Shown in pieces: positions 1 through 6,734 of a DNA stretch of 7,692 nucleotides. Every line of letters begins with the position of its first letter. Position 1 is the stretch's first letter. This stretch comes from Zoogloeaceae bacterium (GTDB lineage Bacteria; Pseudomonadota; Gammaproteobacteria; Burkholderiales; Rhodocyclaceae): assembly GCA_031267345.1 (NCBI GenBank), contig JAIRZG010000105.1, positions 1 to 7,692 on the forward strand, read 5' to 3'. The notes below the pieces were generated by a model that saw nothing but the letters and a program-made list of their open reading frames with translations, was not told the origin of the DNA and made no database searches. The translations under genes were made by a program, and so were the position numbers.

Positions 1-60
1 CTTATGGATTTTCGCTGGCGCGCACGGGTTCAGGATGTCTCCAATTCGTACAGCGGCGCA

Positions 61-81
61 GGACGGGTTGCAAACCCGTCC
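61..81. repeat. Perfect 9-bp inverted repeat, REP-like hairpin
   Basis: GGACGGGTT and AACCCGTCC flank a three-base GCA loop, with no mismatch. The high GC, short loop and absence of a following T-run suit a REP-type palindrome better than a rho-independent terminator. It could block exonucleases or act as a target for a REP-associated tyrosine transposase, but no such gene is in the window. Confidence 0.6.
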
Positions 82-110
82 ATACAAAACACCATCGCGC
101 CCCCTTATTT

Positions 111-126
111 CCGCGCAACGACGCGG
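111..126. repeat. Short inverted repeat CCGCG/CGCGG
   Basis: Five-base perfect arms flank a six-base loop (CAACGA). Alone it would be weak evidence, but it sits between two stronger hairpins within about 110 bases, so it may be part of one composite palindromic element. Confidence 0.35.
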
Positions 127-156
127 CGGAATTGCGGTTCATCCCGAAACGCCCCC

Positions 157-171
157 CGCGCCGAAGGCGCG
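157..171. repeat. Perfect 6-bp GC hairpin with GAA loop
   Basis: CGCGCC and GGCGCG flank the loop GAA; on the minus strand the loop reads TTC. It begins 19 bases beyond the transposase stop codon. There is no T-run on either side, so a terminator role is doubtful and a REP-like role is more likely. Confidence 0.45.
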
Positions 172-189
172 CATCGCCGCCCATAGGGG

Positions 190-960
190 CTATTTGTCGC
201 GTTCCGCTTGTTTATAAACCTGTTTAACAAAGAGTTCAGGATGTTCGGTCTGCCATGATTTGAGGGCGTCGATGGGCGATTGATAGCCGATGGCCTGCTG
301 TGGGATGAACTGGTTGTAGGCTTGGAGGTAGTCCATCAAGGTCTGTTCGAGTTCGGCAGCGCTCCTGAATCGGGTTTGCTGGCAAGGCTCGCTGATGCGC
401 CCGTTGAAGCGTCCGATCATGCCGTTTGTCTGCGGGTGACGAGGGGAGATCAGGCGATGTTCGATGCGGGCGCTAGCGCAAGCCTGATCGAAGACGTGCG
501 TACCCGAAGCCTGTTTTTCCCGGGCGGTGAAGCGATCCGTGAATTGCGCGCCATTGTCTGTCAGGATGGTTCTGATCCGGACAGGACAGGCAGTCCGCAA
601 ACGCTTCAGGAAATCCAGTCTGCTCTGTTCACTCTGATTGTCGTAAATCCGCAGGAAGACCCAACGACTGGCGCGGTTGATGGCGACAAAGAGGTAATGC
701 CGGGTTGTTTCATCCGGCATCCTGGGCAGGTATTTGATGTCGATAGGGAGGAAGCCGGGCGCATAGGTCTTGAAGCCTTTTTTCTTTGCTATAGGATCGC
801 TCTCTTCCTTGTCCTTTGCGCGGGTGGCGCGCAAGGTGTGCAGACTCGCCAACCCTTCGCGCTGCAAGAGGCGGTTCAAGCCGGAGCGGGATACGTCAGG
901 ATTGATGAAGCGACGGGTGACCACCAGCAGGTCATCCTTGGAATTATTTTGCCAATTCAC
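190..960 (-). pseudogene. IS481-family transposase remnant, N-terminally truncated, catalytic Glu lost
   Basis: This 256-codon frame matches the integrase-core (DDE, rve) part of a known IS481-family transposase type. Recognisable landmarks are DDLLVVTRRFINPDVSRSGL near the start, first catalytic Asp in LPIDIKYLP (D74), second in ILTDNGAQFTD (D135), then HPQTNGMIGRFNGRI, and the usual C-terminal PELFVKQVY. Full-length members are about 340 residues, so roughly 85-90 N-terminal residues with the DNA-binding helix-turn-helix are missing. In the family the motif reads NGM(V/I)ERFNG; here the third catalytic residue is Gly (G183, codon GGA), one base from a Glu codon. The frame is otherwise uninterrupted. 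Its nominal GTG start (958-960) overlaps the stop of the preceding gene and is a product of the junction, because family-like sequence only begins at about codon 8. It is almost certainly inactive for transposition; whether it is still translated is unknown. Confidence 0.9.
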
Positions 961-1556
961 TTGTCTTCTTTTTTGTACGGCACAAACTTGGGCAGATATT
1001 CATCGCTGACCAATAAGCCCGCCTGACGGATTTCTTCGATCAGGAGGTCCGGGTCGGTCGGGTTTTGGTAATACTCGGCGTCTTCCGGCGACATGGCGGA
1101 ATAAATGCCTTTCCATTCCTTGACTTCGGCAGGCGGCAGGGACAACACTTCGTTCAATATGATCGTTGCTGCTCGATACCACCGCTGCGACGCTTCATCC
1201 TGTGCGGGTGGTGCGCTCCATCGTGTGCACTTGGCGTGGATTTCTTCCACAATATGATTGGGGTTATAAGGCTCGGCAGAACCGAATAATTCGATAATAT
1301 CCTTGTCTGTAATCGGTTGACTGATGTCTGCCGGATATTCAGCGTATCCGGGAAGTTTTTTGGCGTAATTCTCGATGGTGACGTGCTCTTTGCCAATTTC
1401 CTTGAGGCGTAGGTCAACATCCTTGAGATAGCCGTAAATGCGCCTAAACTCACGGATAGGTTTTTTTCCTACCCCAACCTGCATGAGCCAGTCTGCAGCG
1501 ACGTCGGTCATCGCCAGCGCCGCAAGCACTCGCCGCCGCATGGGATTTTTCTTCAT
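957..1556 (-). CDS. Hypothetical protein, 199 aa, unknown function
   Basis: I do not recognise this protein. It starts with ATG four bases inside the end of the preceding ORF (ATGA overlap at 1553-1556), so translation is probably coupled; a GGGGA stretch lies 9 bases upstream of the ATG. The N-terminus is basic (MKKNPMRRRV) and then partly hydrophobic (VLAALAMTDVAADWLMQVGV), but it is too broken by polar residues to be a convincing signal peptide or membrane helix. The rest is charged, mostly soluble-looking and rich in Glu, Lys, Tyr and Pro, including SLPPAEVKEWKGIY and MSPEDAEYYQNPTDPDLLIEEI. Only one Cys is visible. The stop lies just upstream of the IS remnant, so the C-terminus (KFVPYKKEDK) appears to be its own. 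It is the last gene of an AT-richer block. A cytoplasmic location is likely. Confidence 0.65.
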   Translation of the reverse strand: MKKNPMRRRVLAALAMTDVAADWLMQVGVGKKPIREFRRIYGYLKDVDLRLKEIGKEHVTIENYAKKLPGYAEYPADISQPITDKDIIELFGSAEPYNPNHIVEEIHAKCTRWSAPPAQDEASQRWYRAATIILNEVLSLPPAEVKEWKGIYSAMSPEDAEYYQNPTDPDLLIEEIRQAGLLVSDEYLPKFVPYKKEDK

Positions 1557-1765
1557 TTCTTCTTGTCCCCGATGGCTTTACCTGTGATCTTGTCGTAGTT
1601 GCTACCAGTGTTGATGATTTCACCCAAGGGAATAACAGCATAATCGCCCGCGATGGAACAGTTATTCAAGGGTTCCCCAAGTTCAAGGGCTACGTTATCC
1701 GTCCCCTGCAATAGGAGGTTAGGCGTGTTAATCGAATGAGTTGATAGAACACGCTTGAGACACAC
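1553..1765 (-). CDS. Small ORF, 70 aa, GTG start, overlapping the lipoprotein gene
   Basis: I do not recognise the product. The frame has no ATG; the first usable start is GTG at 1763-1765, with a weak GGA five bases upstream. It overlaps the end of the upstream lipoprotein gene by 38 bases and ends in an ATGA overlap with the next gene. The frame stays open without a stop back to about 1850, inside the lipoprotein gene, but has no better start there. The sequence looks protein-like, with LLLQGTDNVALELGEPLNNC and AGDYAVIPLGEIINTGSNY and a Lys-rich end (GDKKK). It may be a genuine translationally coupled small protein. It may instead be the 3' part of a longer gene whose start was lost or separated by a frameshift. 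No signal peptide is seen with the GTG start. Confidence 0.5.
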   Translation of the reverse strand: MCLKRVLSTHSINTPNLLLQGTDNVALELGEPLNNCSIAGDYAVIPLGEIINTGSNYDKITGKAIGDKKK

Positions 1766-2153
1766 CGGGTTCCAATATAAAGACAGGTTTTGAATTGAAT
1801 TGATCCGATCTTGAATAGTGAGTGGTAATTGTTTCGTACCCTTCCTTCTCTATGCACCAATTCCAAAAGTAGAACTGTGCGCCATGCAGGAAAAATACCT
1901 CAAAGCAAAAATCCTTGACTTTATTGAATTCAGCATGGCCATTATCAGTTTTTACGACTACCCTGAATCTCTCAAAGCCATAAGGATATGAGCTGCTGAT
2001 AAGGTTCACCTTGGCTCCTGTAACCGGACTCCCGCTTTCATCGACGACACGAACCTCGGCGTAAGGTTGAAGCGTTTTATAGACAGGATAAGGGATGCAC
2101 CCGGCAAGAAATAAGGAAGCCGCCATGCCGGGGAAAATTTTCATGAATGTCAT
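1728..2153 (-). CDS. Small lipoprotein with carboxypeptidase-regulatory-like domain
   Basis: The predicted product is 141 aa with a lipoprotein signal peptide: MTFMKIFPGMAASLFLAGC, lipobox LAGC at 16-19, acylated Cys19. The residue after Cys is Ile rather than Asp, so outer-membrane sorting is expected. Residues about 32-129 resemble a small beta-sandwich of the carboxypeptidase-regulatory/transthyretin type: a strand AEVRVVDESGSPVTGAKVNL, then the KTDNGHAEF turn, EKEGYETI, and a closing strand VFILEP. Such domains usually bind or display rather than catalyse. The frame could start 32 codons earlier, but the ATG at 2151-2153 is chosen because AGGA lies seven bases upstream and a clean signal peptide follows; the ATG three codons later lacks this spacing. 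Three Cys occur in the mature domain besides the acylated one (Cys83, Cys100, Cys135). The partner and role are unknown. Confidence 0.7.
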   Translation of the reverse strand: MTFMKIFPGMAASLFLAGCIPYPVYKTLQPYAEVRVVDESGSPVTGAKVNLISSSYPYGFERFRVVVKTDNGHAEFNKVKDFCFEVFFLHGAQFYFWNWCIEKEGYETITTHYSRSDQFNSKPVFILEPGVSQACSINSFD

Positions 2154-2159
2154 AATGAA

Positions 2160-2173
2160 ATCCTGGGCAGGAT
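2160..2173 (-). promoter_or_regulatory. Inverted repeat over the lipoprotein ribosome binding site
   Basis: ATCCTG and CAGGAT form a perfect inverted repeat, realistically a five-base stem with a GGGC/GCCC loop. The AGGA used by the lipoprotein gene lies in one arm, so folding could hide it. The stem is short and may be coincidence. Confidence 0.25.
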
Positions 2174-2205
2174 ATTGATAAACACCAAAGAGGAAAGTAA
2201 TAAGA

Positions 2206-2658
2206 TCATTTCCCCGAAAATGACGCGCACACGGCAGGCGATCCTTCATCGCACACCATCAGTATTTTAATGAAATCCGTATTTTGCATGTATTTTTTCT
2301 TCAACCCTGCGGATTGTTTTTGTGCGGCGGCGCAATATTTCTCAAGCGCATGGGTAATATCTTTTCCTCTGGCTTCATCATAAGCCTCCTCCCCGGCAAA
2401 ATGTTCACACAGCGCGGCATTTTCAGCAAAGCATTTGATGTCCTGCGGGTAATTTTCAAAATCATTTATCGCCAGACCATAATTTTCCAGAAAATATGGA
2501 CTTTCTGAATAGCTCGCGTTCGCTGCACACGCTTCGACCAAATCCGGTGTATCTACCTCCACCTTAATCTCATCGGCCTTGTCGGTCTCAGCTTTAACGC
2601 CAGTGGAGACGGACAATAAAATTACCATCCAAATCAAAACTACAAGCGGTTTTTTCAT
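2206..2658 (-). CDS. Exported six-cysteine hypothetical protein, 150 aa
   Basis: I do not recognise the family. The first 23 residues form a good Sec signal peptide: positive MKK, hydrophobic core PLVVLIWMVILLSVSTG, and a VKA/E cleavage site with no lipobox Cys. The mature part is acidic and then mixed, with exactly six cysteines (C44, C76, C84, C109, C136, C144). Six evenly spread Cys in an exported protein suggest three disulfide bonds made in the periplasm. The central part (about 76-125) looks helical. It is the first gene of an AT-richer block and is separated from the ClpX-like gene by a hairpin and a possible promoter. The 52 bases between its stop and the lipoprotein start hold only the ribosome-binding-site repeat. 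It may be cotranscribed with the lipoprotein gene. The start at 2656-2658 has only a poor purine-rich ribosome binding site. Confidence 0.65.
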   Translation of the reverse strand: MKKPLVVLIWMVILLSVSTGVKAETDKADEIKVEVDTPDLVEACAANASYSESPYFLENYGLAINDFENYPQDIKCFAENAALCEHFAGEEAYDEARGKDITHALEKYCAAAQKQSAGLKKKYMQNTDFIKILMVCDEGSPAVCASFSGK

Positions 2659-2667
2659 TTTGATCTA

Positions 2668-2694
2668 TTTCTAAAAACCCTCCGCACAAGTCAA
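2668..2694 (-). promoter_or_regulatory. Possible sigma70 promoter for the small-gene block
   Basis: On the minus strand TTGACT (2689-2694) is a good -35 match. TAGAAA (2668-2673) could be a -10 after a short 15-base spacer. The start of transcription would then fall almost at the ATG of the six-cysteine gene, giving a very short or absent leader, consistent with the weak ribosome binding site. The spacer is shorter than optimal, so this is tentative. Confidence 0.3.
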
Positions 2695-2698
2695 AATT

Positions 2699-2718
2699 CG
2701 TCATTCCCACGAATGACG
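2699..2718 (-). terminator. Hairpin after the ClpX-like gene, possible terminator
   Basis: CGTCATTC and GAATGACG are perfect eight-base arms around a four-base loop. On the minus strand the stem begins 16 bases after the ClpX-like stop codon and is followed by AATTTTG, a weak U-run. It could end the mla-clpX transcript. Palindromes of the GTCATTC...GAATGAC kind are also frequent dispersed repeats in proteobacteria, so it may equally be a repeat copy. Confidence 0.45.
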
Positions 2719-2734
2719 GTTATCCAGAGCTTCC

Positions 2735-3754
2735 CTAAGGCATATCCTGCGGGTTAATAAATACCGGCGCTTCGTACAGGGAGCGGATATGCACCTGTTT
2801 GACCTCCGGCCTGTCCGGAATGGCAAACAGCACCGGCGTCAGCAACTCCTCAAAAATCCCGCGCAGGCTGCGCGCGCCGGCCTTGTATTCCAACGCAATA
2901 TCCGCGATCTGTCCGAAAACGCGCGACGCGACGACAAGCTGTACGCCCTCCTCCGCCAGAATGCCCTGAAATTGCCGATAGAGCGCATTATGCGGCTCCA
3001 CCATGACGCGCGCCAGCATCTCGCGGGAAAGGGGCTGGACACGGACAACAATGGGCAAGCGTCCGGTAAATTCCGGAATCAGGCCGAATTCGACCAGATC
3101 CGTCGGCTTGATGCGGCTGTTCAGGCGTTCCAGTATCTTGCTGTCGTCACCCTGGGTCGTGGCGACATAGCCGTAACTACGGGTGCGTTCCATAATCTGT
3201 TCCAGATCGACAAACGCGCCGCCACAGATAAACAAAATGCCTTTGGTGTCAATGATCCGTCCATCGGGCAAATGTACGGGGTAGCCTTCCATGATTTTCA
3301 GCAGCGCGTGTTGCACGCTTTCGCCGGAAACGCCGTTTGTCGTCTTTCCGCCGCTGCCCGCCGTTTTGAGCTTGTCGACTTCGTCAATGAAGACAATGCC
3401 CTGCTCGGCCTGTTGCAGATTGCCATCGGCGCGTTCCAGCAAACGCGCCATGATGGCCTCGATTTCCCGACCGACATACTGGCTTTGCGCCAGCACGGTC
3501 GCGTCGGCGGTGACAAAGGGAATGGAAAGATACTGCGCCAGCGTCGCGCACAACAAGGTTTTGCCACACCCGGTGGGGCCGACAATCAGCACGTTGCTTT
3601 TGTCCATGCCCGCATCCGCGCGCCCCAGCGCCAACTTGCGGCGATGCGTATAAACCGCCACCGCCAGCGTCCGCTTGGCGTCATCCTGACCAATAACGTA
3701 TTGATCCAGATAATGAACAATGTCGCTGGGTTTGACGCCGCCGCCGGAAGACAT
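2735..3754 (-). CDS. ClpX-like AAA+ ATPase lacking zinc-binding domain and ClpP-docking loop
   Basis: The 339-aa product aligns along its length with the AAA+ module of ClpX: PSDIVHYLDQYVIGQDDAKR at the start, Walker A GPTGCGKT (59-66), pore-1 loop QYVGRE (92-97; GYVGED in E. coli), Walker B IVFIDEVD (120-127), FICGGAF (176-181), PEFTGRLP with the probable arginine finger R232, and sensor-2 GARSLR (293-298). ATP binding, hydrolysis and hexamer formation therefore look intact. Three ClpX features are absent. The zinc-binding domain (about 60 N-terminal residues with four Cys) is missing. The RKH pore-2 loop is shortened to HLPDGRIIDTKG (161-172). The ClpP-binding IGF tripeptide is replaced by about YGY (194-196). 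It is thus probably a ClpP-independent unfoldase or remodeller, not housekeeping ClpX. The ATG has an AGGCGG eight bases upstream and lies 12 bases after mlaB, in the same unit; no missing domain is visible upstream. A link to Mla is inferred from position only. Confidence 0.85.
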   Translation of the reverse strand: MSSGGGVKPSDIVHYLDQYVIGQDDAKRTLAVAVYTHRRKLALGRADAGMDKSNVLIVGPTGCGKTLLCATLAQYLSIPFVTADATVLAQSQYVGREIEAIMARLLERADGNLQQAEQGIVFIDEVDKLKTAGSGGKTTNGVSGESVQHALLKIMEGYPVHLPDGRIIDTKGILFICGGAFVDLEQIMERTRSYGYVATTQGDDSKILERLNSRIKPTDLVEFGLIPEFTGRLPIVVRVQPLSREMLARVMVEPHNALYRQFQGILAEEGVQLVVASRVFGQIADIALEYKAGARSLRGIFEELLTPVLFAIPDRPEVKQVHIRSLYEAPVFINPQDMP

Positions 3755-3766
3755 GTTTGAAGCCGC

Positions 3767-4069
3767 CTACGCCCACTCAAAGAGCGGGTTGAGGTCGTAG
3801 AGATCCGCCAGTGAACGCAGGTTTTCCGGTACGCCCGCCAGACACAGCCGCGCCTCCCGCGCCTGACAAAAACGCTGCCACGCCAGCAACACCGCCAGAC
3901 CGGAAGAATCCACGCCAGCGACGCCGGAGAGTTCCAGCGCGCATTTTTTCCCACCCGTCTGCAATGCCGTCTGCAATGCCGCTTCTCCGGCCTGCAACAG
4001 CAGACGGGCGTTCGCCAGCGTCATGGGCGCTTCCACCCGCAGACAACCCTCGGCATCCAGACGAATCAT
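3767..4069 (-). CDS. mlaB: MlaB, STAS-domain subunit of the Mla transporter
   Basis: This 100-aa protein is a single STAS domain. In known Mla systems the STAS protein is cytoplasmic, binds the ATPase MlaF and is needed for assembly and activity of the MlaFEBD complex. The diagnostic motif is GVDSSGLAVLLAW (53-65), with Ser55 where E. coli MlaB has a conserved Thr. The flanking strand CALELSGV and the following helix fit the fold. The ATG overlaps the mlaC stop (ATGA, 4066-4069), with AGGA six bases upstream, so translation is coupled. A 12-base tandem duplication (3957-3980) encodes a repeated ALQT-like stretch in the helix-1 region (about residues 30-38), apparently in frame and tolerated. 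Length is normal for the family. Confidence 0.88.
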   Translation of the reverse strand: MIRLDAEGCLRVEAPMTLANARLLLQAGEAALQTALQTGGKKCALELSGVAGVDSSGLAVLLAWQRFCQAREARLCLAGVPENLRSLADLYDLNPLFEWA

Positions 4070-4713
4070 GGTTTTTCCTGATTCTTTTTCAACGACGCAT
4101 TCTTGTCGCTCAGCGACTTGATCAGGCCGTCAATGCCCCCCTTGCGGACTTCCTCGCTGAAACTGGCGCGATAATTGGTGACCAGGCTGACGCCTGCCAC
4201 TACCACGTCATAGACTTTCCAGCCGTTGTCCGTTTTTTCCAGACTGTAATCCAGTTGTATGGGGCGACCGCCGGGTTGCTGGATTTCGGTACGCACCAGC
4301 ACATCGGTTTCTTCCGGCTTCATTTTGAACGGCTTGTAGCGCACTTTCTGGCCGCTGTAGGAAGTTACCGCGTTGGCGTAGGTTCGCACCAGCAAATCGT
4401 GAAACTGTTGCGCCAGCGTTGTTTTTTGCGTCGCGCTGGCCTTGTTCCATTCGCGCCCCACCGCCAGCGCCGTCATGTGGTTGAAATTGAAATGTGGCAA
4501 CACTTTGGCTTCCACCATGTCAATGGTTTTTTGCGTATTGCTTTCCTTGCCGCCCTTGTTCTGCTGTTTGAGCAAGGCCAGAACATCCTCGGTAACGTGC
4601 TGCACCAATGCGTCCGGCGTCAATTGCGTCGCGGACGTTGCGCTTTCCTCGGCAAAGGCGGCAAATGACAACAGACTGGCGGCGGCAATCACTACAAATC
4701 GGAAAATATGCAT
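4066..4713 (-). CDS. mlaC: MlaC, periplasmic phospholipid-binding shuttle
   Basis: The product is 215 aa (E. coli MlaC is about 211). MlaC carries phospholipids between outer-membrane MlaA and the inner-membrane MlaFEBD complex. Residues 1-21 are a Sec signal peptide (MHIFRFVVIAAASLLSFAAFA, cleavage before EES). The mature protein shows the family pattern: an N-terminal helical part (LTPDALVQHVTEDVLALLKQ), HFNFNHMTALAVGREW, the FHDLLVRTYANAV helix, then beta strands (SGQKVRYKPF, DVLVRTEIQQ, IQLDYSLEK, GWKVYDVVVAGVSLV) and NYRASFSEEVRKGGIDGLI. The frame is open 45 codons further upstream, but the ATG at 4711-4713 is chosen because AAGGA lies seven bases before it and the signal peptide starts there. 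It follows mlaA after 25 bases and overlaps mlaB by four. Confidence 0.92.
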   Translation of the reverse strand: MHIFRFVVIAAASLLSFAAFAEESATSATQLTPDALVQHVTEDVLALLKQQNKGGKESNTQKTIDMVEAKVLPHFNFNHMTALAVGREWNKASATQKTTLAQQFHDLLVRTYANAVTSYSGQKVRYKPFKMKPEETDVLVRTEIQQPGGRPIQLDYSLEKTDNGWKVYDVVVAGVSLVTNYRASFSEEVRKGGIDGLIKSLSDKNASLKKNQEKP

Positions 4714-4738
4714 CGGAGGTTCCTTGGGGTAAAAAAGT

Positions 4739-5473
4739 TTACTGAACGTCCGCGTTCGCAGCGTCCGCTTCATCCCTGTACGCATCGTCATCTGGCGCGG
4801 CAATGCGGCTTTGCAGGTAAGCGTCGCGCAGATAGGCGTAAGGATCAAGGGACGCCTCGTCCAGCAGGTGATCTATGGGCAGCAGCAGGGCGCGCTGCCG
4901 AACCAGGTTGACGCCCGCCAGCGAGTTCCGCAAGGCCGGATGGTCATCCACATGACGCCAGAGGGGGTAAATGCTTTGATCCACCGACCAGCCCGCCAGA
5001 TCGCGCGGCGTGTTCGGCCCCATCAGCGGCACGAACAGATAGGGGCCGGGCGGCGCGCCCCAGTGCGTCAGTGTTTGGGCAAAGTTTTCGTTGCCCGCTT
5101 CCAGCCCCATTTCGCTGGCGACATCAAAAAGCCCGAAAATGCCCAGCGTGGAATTGACCAGCAAACGCGCCAGACCGGTCGCGCCCGCCTCGCCCTTGCC
5201 CTGCAACAAGGCGTTGCCGCTGCGTCCCAGGTCGCGGAAATTATCAAAAAAATTGCTGACGCTCATCCTGGCGGGCAGCGGTACGGCAGTGTCATAGCCC
5301 TTGGCCAGCGGCCTCATGAGCGCGGAATCGACTTCCCGATGCACGGAAAACATGGCGCGGTTGAACCCCTCAAACGGATCTGCCGCCACGGGCGCGCGCT
5401 GCGCCTGACTCGCGCAGCCGCCTGTCAACAGCGCCAACAGCGCAATCACGCAAAATGGATAAACGGATTTCAT
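4739..5473 (-). CDS. mlaA: MlaA (VacJ), outer-membrane phospholipid-removing lipoprotein
   Basis: The 244-aa product matches the MlaA/VacJ family (E. coli about 251). MlaA sits in the outer membrane and removes mislocalised phospholipids from the outer leaflet, passing them to MlaC. A lipoprotein signal peptide ends in LLTGGC, acylated Cys20; the residue after Cys is Ala, fitting outer-membrane sorting. Family landmarks are DPFEGFNRAMFSVHREVD (32-49), SNFFDNFRDLG, LARLLVNSTLGIFGLFDVA, the segment from NENFAQTLTHWG to GPYLFVPLMGP, and PRDLAGWSVD. The C-terminus is acidic and Ala-rich (about 225-244) and likely disordered. The ATG overlaps the mlaD stop (ATGA, 5470-5473) and has AGGA six bases upstream. 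In E. coli mlaA is unlinked from mlaFEDCB; here it sits within the operon. Confidence 0.94.
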   Translation of the reverse strand: MKSVYPFCVIALLALLTGGCASQAQRAPVAADPFEGFNRAMFSVHREVDSALMRPLAKGYDTAVPLPARMSVSNFFDNFRDLGRSGNALLQGKGEAGATGLARLLVNSTLGIFGLFDVASEMGLEAGNENFAQTLTHWGAPPGPYLFVPLMGPNTPRDLAGWSVDQSIYPLWRHVDDHPALRNSLAGVNLVRQRALLLPIDHLLDEASLDPYAYLRDAYLQSRIAAPDDDAYRDEADAANADVQ

Positions 5474-5943
5474 GGCGCGTCCTGCCCTTCCGCCGCCTTG
5501 TTGAAGAGGAATTGACTGACCAGTTGTTCCAGCACCACGGCGGATTGGGTCTTTTTGATGTCGCTGCCATTGACAAGGCGTTTTTCCGCGTCGATGCCCG
5601 CTTGCAGGCCGATATACTGATCGCCCAGCAGACCCGACGTATAAATGGCGGCAAAGCTGTCCGCCGGAAAGACATAGTGGCTGTCAATACGCATTTCCAC
5701 CAGCGCCTCGTAAGTTTCGGTATCCAGGCGGATGTCCGTCACCCTTCCGACCAGTACGCCCGCGCTTCTAACCGGCGCCTTGATCTTGAGGCCGCCGATA
5801 TTGTCGAAGCGGGCTTGCAGCACATAGGCTTCTTTCTGGTCAATGCCGGAAAAACTGCTTACCTTGAGCGACAGGAACAACAGCGCGCCAATGCCGATGG
5901 CAACAAAAAAGCCGACCCAGAGATCGAGCGTAGAGCGTTTCAT
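5470..5943 (-). CDS. mlaD: MlaD, inner-membrane MCE-domain substrate-binding protein
   Basis: The 157-aa product has a single N-terminal transmembrane helix (about 8-28) followed by one MCE domain (about 38-116). MlaD forms a hexameric ring on the periplasmic face of the MlaE dimer and receives lipid to or from MlaC. The MCE signature is clear: YVLQARFDNIGGLKIKAPVR, AGVLVGRVTDIRL, and SGLLGDQYIGLQAG (103-116), which includes the hydrophobic central-pore loop. A C-terminal helix VVLEQLVSQFLFNKA (136-150) ends the chain; it is shorter than the tail of E. coli MlaD (about 183 aa). The ATG overlaps the mlaE stop, and a strong AGAGGA lies five bases upstream, the best ribosome binding site in the operon, fitting the six copies of MlaD per complex. 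Confidence 0.93.
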   Translation of the reverse strand: MKRSTLDLWVGFFVAIGIGALLFLSLKVSSFSGIDQKEAYVLQARFDNIGGLKIKAPVRSAGVLVGRVTDIRLDTETYEALVEMRIDSHYVFPADSFAAIYTSGLLGDQYIGLQAGIDAEKRLVNGSDIKKTQSAVVLEQLVSQFLFNKAAEGQDAP

Positions 5944-6734
5944 AGCGTTCCTCTGAACATGAAAGAGGTCAAAACAAAATCCAGCGCCAGAATGGCAAGC
6001 GCCGAAGTGACCACGGTGCGGGTAATGGCGCGCGAGACGCCTTCCGCCGTGGGTTCCGAATCGTAACCTTCAAAAACGGCAATGGCGGACACCGCCACGC
6101 CAAAAATGACGCTTTTGAAAATACCGTTCCAGACATCATAACGAAAATTCACCGACGCCTGCATGGATGACCAGAACGCACCATCATCAACGCCCAGAAA
6201 AACCACGCCAATCAGCCAGCCGCCAAAAATGCCCATGCTGGAAAAAAGCATCGCCAGAATCGGCATGGAAATGACGCCGCCCCAGAAACGCGGCGCAACC
6301 ACGCGCGCCACCGGATCAACCGCCATCATGTCCATCGCCTTCAACTGCTCGGTGGTCTTCATCAGGCCGATTTCGGCGGTAATGGCGGAACCGGCGCGCG
6401 ACGCGAACAGCAGCGCCGCCACCACCGGCCCCAGTTCGCGCAACAGCGACAAGGCGACCATCGTCCCCAAGGCCTGCGCCGAACCGTAACGCTGCAAAAT
6501 CTCGTAGCCCTGCAAACCCAGCACCAGCCCGACAAACAGGCCGGAAACCAGGATGATGAGCAATGACAACACGCCCGCAAACCAGATTTCCCGCAAGGTC
6601 AATTGAAAGCGCGCCAGCGCCGCGCCGGATTTCATCAGCACCGCCAGAAAGAAACGGCTGGCGCAGCCCAGCCGCCAGACGCGATTGACGGTCTGACCGC
6701 CCAAAAAACGCAGCGCGTTCAACACCCTAGACAT
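5940..6734 (-). CDS. mlaE: MlaE, inner-membrane permease of the Mla ABC transporter
   Basis: The 264-aa protein belongs to the MlaE/YrbE permease family (E. coli about 260). It is the membrane core that, as a dimer, moves phospholipid with energy from MlaF. The protein has an N-terminal amphipathic region (about 1-48) and about five hydrophobic segments (near 51-75, 88-113, 150-180, 213-233, 240-260). The family signature LLRELGPVVAALLFASRAGSAITAEIG (97-123, given here as positions with key residues RELGP and RAGSAITAE) and the cytoplasmic coupling segment EQLKAMDMMAVDP (129-141) are intact. The frame is open 67 codons upstream, but that part runs antisense-like across mlaF in another frame. 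The ATG at 6732-6734 is chosen for its GGGAG ribosome binding site and family N-terminus. It overlaps the mlaF stop by eight bases. Confidence 0.92.
   Translation of the reverse strand: MSRVLNALRFLGGQTVNRVWRLGCASRFFLAVLMKSGAALARFQLTLREIWFAGVLSLLIILVSGLFVGLVLGLQGYEILQRYGSAQALGTMVALSLLRELGPVVAALLFASRAGSAITAEIGLMKTTEQLKAMDMMAVDPVARVVAPRFWGGVISMPILAMLFSSMGIFGGWLIGVVFLGVDDGAFWSSMQASVNFRYDVWNGIFKSVIFGVAVSAIAVFEGYDSEPTAEGVSRAITRTVVTSALAILALDFVLTSFMFRGTL

Larger units (their letters stand above)
1..189. repeat. Non-coding, hairpin-rich REP-like stretch
   Basis: No credible gene is seen here; the short open frames run through palindromes and have no ribosome binding site or recognisable domain. The stretch holds three compact perfect inverted repeats (61-81, 111-126, 157-171), listed separately. 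It lies directly downstream of the transposase remnant. I could not recognise an IS481 terminal inverted repeat in it, so the IS end is either lost or not visible by eye. Dense short GC-rich palindromes between genes are typical of REP/BIME-type intergenic repeats. Assignment to a named repeat family is not possible without comparing other copies in the genome. Confidence 0.5.
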